Below, in pieces: positions 44,693 through 50,431 of a stretch of DNA of 50,431 nt (positions are counted from its first letter, which is position 1; every line of letters starts with the position of its first letter). The DNA comes from Gammaproteobacteria bacterium (lineage in GTDB: Bacteria > Pseudomonadota > Gammaproteobacteria > Enterobacterales > Kangiellaceae). The stretch covers positions 1 through 50,431 of the forward strand of contig JABXHQ010000037.1 of the NCBI GenBank assembly GCA_013373545.1, read 5' to 3'. The notes beneath the pieces are model-generated. The model was not told where the DNA came from. It made no database searches and saw only the letters and a list, made by a program, of their open reading frames with translations. Made by a program: the position numbers and the translations under genes.

Positions 44693-45820
44693 ATGGCTGA
44701 AAATGACAGTGGTGAACGCTCCGAAAAGGCAACGCCCCGGAAACTGCAAAAGGCCAAACAACGGGGCCAAGTACCGCGCTCAAAGGAATTAACCACAGCG
44801 TTAGTCTTAATTGCCAGTCCATTGGCGCTCATGATGTCATCTTCGGAAGTCGCCAAAGGCTTCGACGCCATTAAACAATTAACCTTTTCACTGTCGCGCT
44901 CGCAGGTATTAGACACTCAGTTTATGTTTTATGCACTTGCTGAAAGTATCGCTTCGGTTTTTTCTGCCTTAATCATTTTCTTTTTAGCGGTATTTCTAAT
45001 TTCGCTATTTGCGCCAATGCTGCTCGGTGGGATGTCAGTGAGTGCTGAAGCCTTAGCTCCGAAGGGCAACCGAATGTCGCCAATGTCCGGATTTAAGCGC
45101 ATGTTTGGTACCACTGCTTTAATGGAGTTGGCCAAGGCGGTCGGAAAATTTTCGTTAATTGCCGTATTTGCTTATATGGTCATTGAATCCAATATAATCC
45201 AGTATTTTATGCTTGGACGCTCCACTCCGGAGCAAGAAGTTGTTGCTGCGATTGATTATATCTTAGCGGCTTTACTCATGATCGCAGCGCCTTTGATTCT
45301 TATTGCTTTAATGGATGTTCCGTTTCAAATGTGGAATCACGCAAAACAATTAAAAATGACAAAACAAGAACTTAAAGATGAGTTTAAAGAAACGGAAGGT
45401 AAACCTGAGGTCAAAGGAAAAATTCGTCAGACACAGCGCGAACTCGCTCATCGTCGAATGATGGAAGCGGTACCTGATGCAGACGTTGTGGTTACTAATC
45501 CAGAACATTACTCGGTCGCACTCAAATACGAACAGTTCGGCAATCGAGCTCCGGTTGTGGTCGCAAAAGGTGTTGATCAAATTGCATTTAATATTCGCAA
45601 AGTGGCTAAGGCGCATGATGTGGTGATTATGGAAGCGCCTCCGCTAGCGCGAGCGTTATTTCATACGACTGAACTTGATCAGGAAATTCCTCAAGAATTG
45701 TATCTCGCCGTTGCACAAGTATTGGCGTACGTCATGCAATTGCATGAATACAAAAAAGGACGCGCTAAGCGTCCGAAAGTTGTTTCCGACTTTCCAATTC
45801 CTGATTCCATGAAATATTAA
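44693..45820 (+). CDS. flhB: Flagellar export switch protein FlhB
   Basis: FlhB (375 aa) switches substrate specificity from hook to filament. Its N-terminus SGERSEKATPRKLQKAKQRGQVPRS is conserved, four membrane segments follow, and the C-terminal domain has the autocleavage site N269-P-E-H272. The usual third residue is Thr (NPTH), but the Asn-Pro pair that breaks is intact. An extended tail follows to residue 375. Confidence 0.96.
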   Translation: MAENDSGERSEKATPRKLQKAKQRGQVPRSKELTTALVLIASPLALMMSSSEVAKGFDAIKQLTFSLSRSQVLDTQFMFYALAESIASVFSALIIFFLAVFLISLFAPMLLGGMSVSAEALAPKGNRMSPMSGFKRMFGTTALMELAKAVGKFSLIAVFAYMVIESNIIQYFMLGRSTPEQEVVAAIDYILAALLMIAAPLILIALMDVPFQMWNHAKQLKMTKQELKDEFKETEGKPEVKGKIRQTQRELAHRRMMEAVPDADVVVTNPEHYSVALKYEQFGNRAPVVVAKGVDQIAFNIRKVAKAHDVVIMEAPPLARALFHTTELDQEIPQELYLAVAQVLAYVMQLHEYKKGRAKRPKVVSDFPIPDSMKY

Positions 45821-45828
45821 GGTGTGAC

Positions 45829-47922
45829 ATGGCTGAAGCAACCCAAAATAAAATGAAACTTTTGTCTCCGAGTGGCGCCGGCACACCTATATTGGTGCTG
45901 ATGATTTTGGCGATGATGACGTTGCCTTTGCCCCCCATCATGTTAGATATGTTTTTTACTTTCAACATTACCTTGGCGTTGTTAGTTCTGTTAGCAACGG
46001 TTTATACCTTAAGACCTCTCGAGTTTGCCGCTTTTCCAACCGTCTTGCTGGTAGCTACCTTATTACGCTTGGCGCTCAACGTCGCTTCAACTCGGGTGGT
46101 ATTACTGGAAGGGCATACCGGTCCCGGTGCAGCAGGTTCGGTCATTGAGTCTTTTGGCGCAGTGGTCGTTGGCGGCAACTATGCCGTGGGTTTAGTGGTA
46201 TTTGCGATTTTGGTCATTATTAACTTTGTGGTGGTTACAAAAGGCGCAGGGCGAATTTCAGAGGTCAGCGCACGTTTTACTTTAGATGCAATGCCTGGCA
46301 AGCAAATGGCTATCGATGCGGATCTGAATGCCGGACTACTCACTCAAGAAGAAGCGCGCGAGCGTCGCACTGAAGTCGCGAGTGAAGCTGATTTTTATGG
46401 TGCGATGGATGGTGCTTCAAAGTTTGTGCGCGGGGATGCGGTTGCGGGTTTACTTATTTTATTGATCAATATATTGGGTGGAGTAGCGGTGGGTATGGGG
46501 CAGCATAGCCTCGATTTTGGTACTGCCATGCAGTACTACGCGTTGTTAACGATTGGTGATGGTTTGGTTGCACAAATACCGTCGTTGTTGCTGTCGACTG
46601 GTGCGGCCATCATGGTAACACGACAAAACTCATCCAATGACATGGGAACGCAAGTGGTTGGTGAACTATTCACTAAACCCAAAGCGCTTTGGATCACCGC
46701 CGCTATTTTGTTCGTAATGGGGATCATTCCGGGTATGCCACATCTGGCCTTTTTGTTATTGGCTGGTATTACGGCGGGTGTCGCTTATTGGCTAGAGCAG
46801 AAAAAGAAGCAAGAAGTCGCACAAGCTGAGGCAGAGCAAGCGCGTGAAGAAAAAGTAATTGAAGCAAAAGAACCACAATTAAAAGAACTTTCTTGGGATG
46901 ATGTTCCGCCAGTCGATCCCATTGGACTTGAAGTGGGGTACCGTTTAATCCCCTTGGTTGATCAAAGCCAAGATGGCAAGTTAATGGGACGGGTTAAAGG
47001 TGTGCGTAAAAAGCTCTCTCAAGAATTGGGCTTTTTGATTTCCCCAGTCCACATTCGCGATAACTTGGACTTATCGCCGAATGCTTACCGAATTACTTTA
47101 ATGGGAGTTGCCGTAGGCGAAGCTGAAATTCGTCCGGATCGAGAAATGGCCATCAATCCTGGTCAGGTATTTGGTGAAATCGAAGGGATCCCAACAAAAG
47201 ATCCGGCGTTTGGATTGGACGCGATTTGGATCGAGCCCAGTCAAAAAGAGCAGGCACAATCTATGGGGTATACCGTGGTGGACGCCAGTACGGTGGTCGC
47301 CACACATTTGAGCCAATTAGTACAAACTCATGCGAGCGAATTGTTGGGGCATGAAGAAGTCGAGCATCTATTAAGTAAATTAGCAAAGTCCGCACCCAAG
47401 TTAGTGGAAAGTTTGGTACCCGATTTATTGCCACTCGGTGTGGTGGTTAAAGTACTTCAGAACCTTTTATTAGAACAAGTACCTATTCGTGATATGCGAA
47501 CTATCGCTGAAACCCTGGCTGAGTATGGCAGTAGGAGTCAAGATCCCGTCATGTTGACTGCTGCGGTTCGAATCGCTTTAAACCGATTAATTATTCAGAA
47601 TATCAATGGGTTAGATGCAGAGTTACCGGTTATTACCTTAGATCCAAATTTGGAACAGATATTGCACCAGTCCTTACAGTCAAGTGTTGATGACAACGTC
47701 AATATTGAACCGGGACTCGCAGAAAAGCTGCAACAGTCCCTAAAACAGGCCGCTGAGCAGCAAGAAGCGGCCGGTAAAGCTGCCATTTTATTGACGTCGC
47801 CAGGTTTACGCAGCAGTTTGGCGCACTTTGCACGGTTTGGAATACCTGGTTTACATGTTCTGAGTTATCAGGAGATACCGGACAACAAACAAGTGCGAGT
47901 GGTAGCTACGGTAGGGCAATAA
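45829..47922 (+). CDS. flhA: Flagellar export gate protein FlhA
   Basis: FlhA (697 aa) is the large export channel. The N-terminal half has eight membrane segments and the conserved FHIPEP-type region (LRLALNVASTRVVLLEGH, VRGDAVAGLLILLINILGG). The cytosolic domain (about 350-690) recruits chaperone-substrate complexes such as FliS-flagellin. Standard length. It is followed 16 nt later by flhF. Confidence 0.97.
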   Translation: MAEATQNKMKLLSPSGAGTPILVLMILAMMTLPLPPIMLDMFFTFNITLALLVLLATVYTLRPLEFAAFPTVLLVATLLRLALNVASTRVVLLEGHTGPGAAGSVIESFGAVVVGGNYAVGLVVFAILVIINFVVVTKGAGRISEVSARFTLDAMPGKQMAIDADLNAGLLTQEEARERRTEVASEADFYGAMDGASKFVRGDAVAGLLILLINILGGVAVGMGQHSLDFGTAMQYYALLTIGDGLVAQIPSLLLSTGAAIMVTRQNSSNDMGTQVVGELFTKPKALWITAAILFVMGIIPGMPHLAFLLLAGITAGVAYWLEQKKKQEVAQAEAEQAREEKVIEAKEPQLKELSWDDVPPVDPIGLEVGYRLIPLVDQSQDGKLMGRVKGVRKKLSQELGFLISPVHIRDNLDLSPNAYRITLMGVAVGEAEIRPDREMAINPGQVFGEIEGIPTKDPAFGLDAIWIEPSQKEQAQSMGYTVVDASTVVATHLSQLVQTHASELLGHEEVEHLLSKLAKSAPKLVESLVPDLLPLGVVVKVLQNLLLEQVPIRDMRTIAETLAEYGSRSQDPVMLTAAVRIALNRLIIQNINGLDAELPVITLDPNLEQILHQSLQSSVDDNVNIEPGLAEKLQQSLKQAAEQQEAAGKAAILLTSPGLRSSLAHFARFGIPGLHVLSYQEIPDNKQVRVVATVGQ

Positions 47923-47938
47923 CAGGTGAAGTTAAATC

Positions 47939-49231
47939 ATGAAAATACGACGGTTCCTTGCTAAAGACATGCGCAGTGCGCTGAGTGAAGTGTCAAAAGA
48001 ATTAGGTGCAGATGCGGCAATTTTATCCAGCAATCGAGTGAATGGTGGAGTCGAGGTAGTTGCGGCGACCGATTATGAAGAGGCGATGTTGTACAATCGC
48101 GAGCAAAGCGCGCCAGATTCGATTCCGGAGAATAAAGTCCGTTCGCTGGTTCGCGATAATCCTACTGTACCCCCACAAGTAAGCAACAAGGTTTCTTCTA
48201 GAACTACGCTTGATGATGCAGCGAAGACTGGGACTGAAAGTGCTGACGTGAATAACGATGAAGCATTTCCAACCTTACGCAATGTGCAATGGTCGCAAGA
48301 GCCTACGCTAGTTGCCATGCGCGAGGAATTGAATTTATTACGCACACTTTTACAGCAACAAGTATCCAGCCTTTCCGCCGATAAACGGCGCGCGGACTCT
48401 CCGGTATTAGTAGCACTTGAGCAAGCGCTCGAAGCATTAGGGCTGGCACATCCCTATTGCCAATCGATTGTTCAGCAATGTCAGGAGTCGGAAGGGTTCG
48501 ATAATGGTTGGCAGCGCGCATTGGGTTATATTGCTAAAGATATACACGTCGCTGACGACGACATCATTAAGCGCGGTGGGGTAGTCGCGTTAGTTGGGCC
48601 TACCGGAGTGGGGAAAACCACAACGATTGCCAAGTTAGCCGCTAAACAAGCTCTTAAGAATGGCCCGGATAGTGTGGCGCTAATCACCACTGATAATTAC
48701 CGTATCGCAGCTCATGAACAAATTAAAACCTATGGGCGCATTCTGCAAGTTCCGGTTCAAGCGGTTCATGATGAAGCCAGCTTTCGACAAGCTTTATATC
48801 ATTTCTCTGAAAAGCAACTCGTGTTAATTGATACCGCCGGTATGAGTCACTTTGACGAGCGGATGCAGCAATTGATGCAAGTATTGTCCAACGATACGGT
48901 CAAAATTCGTAATTACTTAGTTCTCTCTGCGACTGCACAAGCCTCGGTTATTCGCGAAGCGGTTAACTTGTTTGGGCGCTTTAAGCCTGCTGGCTGCGTC
49001 ATTACCAAATTAGATGAAGCTGCCAGTTTGGGTGAGATTATATCGACTATAATTAATCACCAGCTTAGTGTTGCCTACACAACCGATGGTCAACGAGTAC
49101 CCGAAGACATTCGCACCGCGCGCGCGCATCACTTGGTTTCAAAAATGGTGTGGTTAACGCGTCACCACTCGGAATTAACCTCGGCGGCTGACTCAGTCCA
49201 TCAAGGTCATCACCAAACGGGAGCACGTTAG
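47939..49231 (+). CDS. flhF: SRP-like GTPase FlhF
   Basis: FlhF (430 aa) sets the polar site and number of flagella together with FleN. The N-terminal 190 residues are a variable B domain. The NG GTPase domain begins near 190 with the P-loop VALVGPTGVGKTTTIAKLA (K226), then TTDNYRIAAHEQIKTYGRIL, LIDTAGM and TKLDEAASLGEI. It shares 1 nt with fleN. Confidence 0.96.
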   Translation: MKIRRFLAKDMRSALSEVSKELGADAAILSSNRVNGGVEVVAATDYEEAMLYNREQSAPDSIPENKVRSLVRDNPTVPPQVSNKVSSRTTLDDAAKTGTESADVNNDEAFPTLRNVQWSQEPTLVAMREELNLLRTLLQQQVSSLSADKRRADSPVLVALEQALEALGLAHPYCQSIVQQCQESEGFDNGWQRALGYIAKDIHVADDDIIKRGGVVALVGPTGVGKTTTIAKLAAKQALKNGPDSVALITTDNYRIAAHEQIKTYGRILQVPVQAVHDEASFRQALYHFSEKQLVLIDTAGMSHFDERMQQLMQVLSNDTVKIRNYLVLSATAQASVIREAVNLFGRFKPAGCVITKLDEAASLGEIISTIINHQLSVAYTTDGQRVPEDIRTARAHHLVSKMVWLTRHHSELTSAADSVHQGHHQTGAR

Positions 49232-50115
49232 TGCTAAACAATGTATTGAGTGCGCATCACTCATTTTCAGATCAAGCTGCAGGATTAAGACATATGGGGT
49301 CGACGAAGCCAGTTAAAGTGATTGCCATAACAGGCGGGAAAGGTGGAGTAGGGAAGACAAATATATCGGTTAACTTGGCCCTTCACTTAAGTCAGCAAGG
49401 AAGGCGTGTCATGTTGCTCGACGCTGATCTCGGGCTAGCGAATGTTGACGTAATGTTAGGTTTAAAGGTCACCAATAACTTACAGCACGTCATTGCTGGT
49501 GAGTGTGAGCTTAAAGATATAGTGTTAACCACAGCTTCTGGCCTACAAGTAATACCGGCTTCTTCAGGCACCCAAAAAATGGCGGAATTGTCGCCCGCAG
49601 AACATGCCGGCATCATTCGTGCCTTCAGCGATATCGGTCAAAACCTCGATTACCTTCTAGTGGACACTTCTGCAGGTATTACCGATAACGTATTGTCATT
49701 TACCCGTGCCGCACAAGATGTTCTATTGGTGGTATGCGATGAGCCTACATCGATTACCGATGCCTATGCGTTAATGAAAGTGCTCAATCGAGACCATCAG
49801 ATCGATAAATTCAAGATTGTGGCGAATATGGTGCGAACGCCGCAAGAAGGTCGCGATATTTTTGCTAAACTCTCTATGGTGGCTGACAAATTTCTTGATG
49901 TGATGCTCGAATATGTTGGTTCAGTTCCATTTGATGAGAATGTTCGACGATCGATCAAGAAGCAAAAGCCGATAATTGATTTGTATCCACGTTCACCAGC
50001 CGCAGTTGCTATTAAAGCGCTGGCGAAGAAAGTCGAGAACTGGCCGATTCCAATGAATGCGAGTGGACATATCGAGTTTTTTATGGAACGGTTAGTACAC
50101 CAAGGCGTTTATTAA
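49231..50115 (+). CDS. fleN: MinD-like ATPase FleN (FlhG)
   Basis: FleN/FlhG (294 aa, GTG start with GGGAG nine nt upstream) limits flagellar number and antagonises FleQ. Its Walker A is GGKGGVGKTNISVNLA (K42), with MLLDADLGLANVDVMLGL following. The C-terminal segment is amphipathic (MNASGHIEFFMERL), a possible membrane-targeting end. It lies 20 nt before fliA. Confidence 0.95.
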   Translation: MLNNVLSAHHSFSDQAAGLRHMGSTKPVKVIAITGGKGGVGKTNISVNLALHLSQQGRRVMLLDADLGLANVDVMLGLKVTNNLQHVIAGECELKDIVLTTASGLQVIPASSGTQKMAELSPAEHAGIIRAFSDIGQNLDYLLVDTSAGITDNVLSFTRAAQDVLLVVCDEPTSITDAYALMKVLNRDHQIDKFKIVANMVRTPQEGRDIFAKLSMVADKFLDVMLEYVGSVPFDENVRRSIKKQKPIIDLYPRSPAAVAIKALAKKVENWPIPMNASGHIEFFMERLVHQGVY

Positions 50116-50135
50116 ATTGCTCTTAAGGATACTCC

Positions 50136-50431
50136 GTGTCTCGTATCGATGCTTATAAGAAAGTTGGCAGTCAACAACAAGACGTTATCACTCAATACGC
50201 TCCCCTCGTAAAGCGTATTGCCCATCATTTGATGTCGCGCCTACCATCGAGTGTTCAAGTTGAAGATCTCATGCAAGCGGGAATGATTGGGCTGCTCGAA
50301 GCTTCGCGAAACTTCGATGCCACTAAAGGAGCCAGCTTTGAGACCTTTGCGGGTATTCGAATTCGTGGCGCAATGATTGATGAAATTCGTCGTGGTGATT
50401 GGGTACCGAGGTCTGTACACCGCAATACTCG
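50136..50431 (+). CDS. fliA: Flagellar sigma factor FliA (sigma-28), N-terminal part
   Basis: FliA from GTG 50136 (AAGGA eight nt upstream), 98 codons before the window ends. The visible part has region 2: YAPLVKRIAHHLMSRLPSSVQVEDLMQAGMIGLLEA and FETFAGIRIRGAMIDEIRRGDWVPRS. It directs RNA polymerase to the TAAA-N15-GCCGATAT promoters found before the flagellins, fliD and the sulfotransferase. Confidence 0.96.
   Translation, partial: MSRIDAYKKVGSQQQDVITQYAPLVKRIAHHLMSRLPSSVQVEDLMQAGMIGLLEASRNFDATKGASFETFAGIRIRGAMIDEIRRGDWVPRSVHRNT

Noticed and set aside
45497-45508. NPEH instead of NPTH in FlhB as a loss of autocleavage
   Set aside because: The Asn-Pro bond that breaks is intact and the third residue is known to vary in the family, so loss of function cannot be claimed.
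1-50431. Mobile elements, CRISPR arrays, tRNA or rRNA genes
   Set aside because: No transposase, integrase, regular spaced repeats or RNA gene signatures were seen; all long frames on the opposite strand are shadows of flagellar genes.

Overview
The window is one long polar-flagellum and chemotaxis locus from a gammaproteobacterium of moderate-to-low GC, of the Pseudomonas/Oceanospirillales/Alteromonadales type. The evidence is gene content and order: the FleQ and FleS-FleR regulators, an fliE-to-fliJ block, an fliK/fliL-to-flhB block, then flhA, flhF, fleN (flhG) and fliA. Genus cannot be named from the sequence alone. Nearly all of the window is coding, genes overlap by 1-17 nt at many junctions, and there are no insertion sequences, tRNAs, rRNAs or CRISPR arrays.

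Layout: 1-7866 (+) holds the end of flgE, then flgF G H I J K L. 7858-11153 (-) holds a GNAT acetyltransferase, fliT-like, fliS, fliD and flaG. 11267-14861 (-) holds two paralogous flagellins of identical length (553 aa). 14862-15595 is the only long intergenic stretch. 15596-17344 (+) is a TPR-sulfotransferase. 17481-21669 (+) holds fleQ, fleS and fleR. 21683-27237 (+) holds fliE F G H I J. 27357-36314 (+) is a chemotaxis cluster (STAS, cheY, cheA, cheW, cheW, a soluble tandem-PAS receptor, cheR, cheD, cheB). 36459-38869 (+) is an HsbA-HsbR-HptB-like partner-switching module. 38935-50115 (+) holds fliK L M N O P Q R, flhB, flhA, flhF and fleN, and fliA runs off the right edge.

Promoters can be read by eye. 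Sigma-54 type sites (GG-N10-GC) lie before flgK, fliD, fleSR, fliK, fliL and inside the 15.3 kb intergenic region. Sigma-28 type sites (TAAA-N15-GCCGATAT-like) lie before both flagellins, fliD and the TPR-sulfotransferase. A sigma-70 type site precedes fleQ. This matches the FleQ -> FleSR -> FliA cascade and places the sulfotransferase in the late, flagellin-timed class.

The most interesting signal is in the intergenic region right of the flagellins. A near-perfect sigma-54 promoter (about 15275-15291) and an orphan intrinsic terminator (15495-15518) frame a putative RNA of about 218 nt with no credible protein. It contains 16 nt able to pair, with one G.U wobble, to the ribosome-binding site and start codon of flagellin 1. 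It also contains two hairpins with loop CUGAGAA. Both flagellin mRNA leaders carry two hairpins whose loops contain the exact complement, UUCUCAG, on stems of different sequence. I infer an antisense/kissing-loop small RNA that controls flagellin translation, perhaps evolved from a relic flagellin leader. No experiment or search was available to test this.
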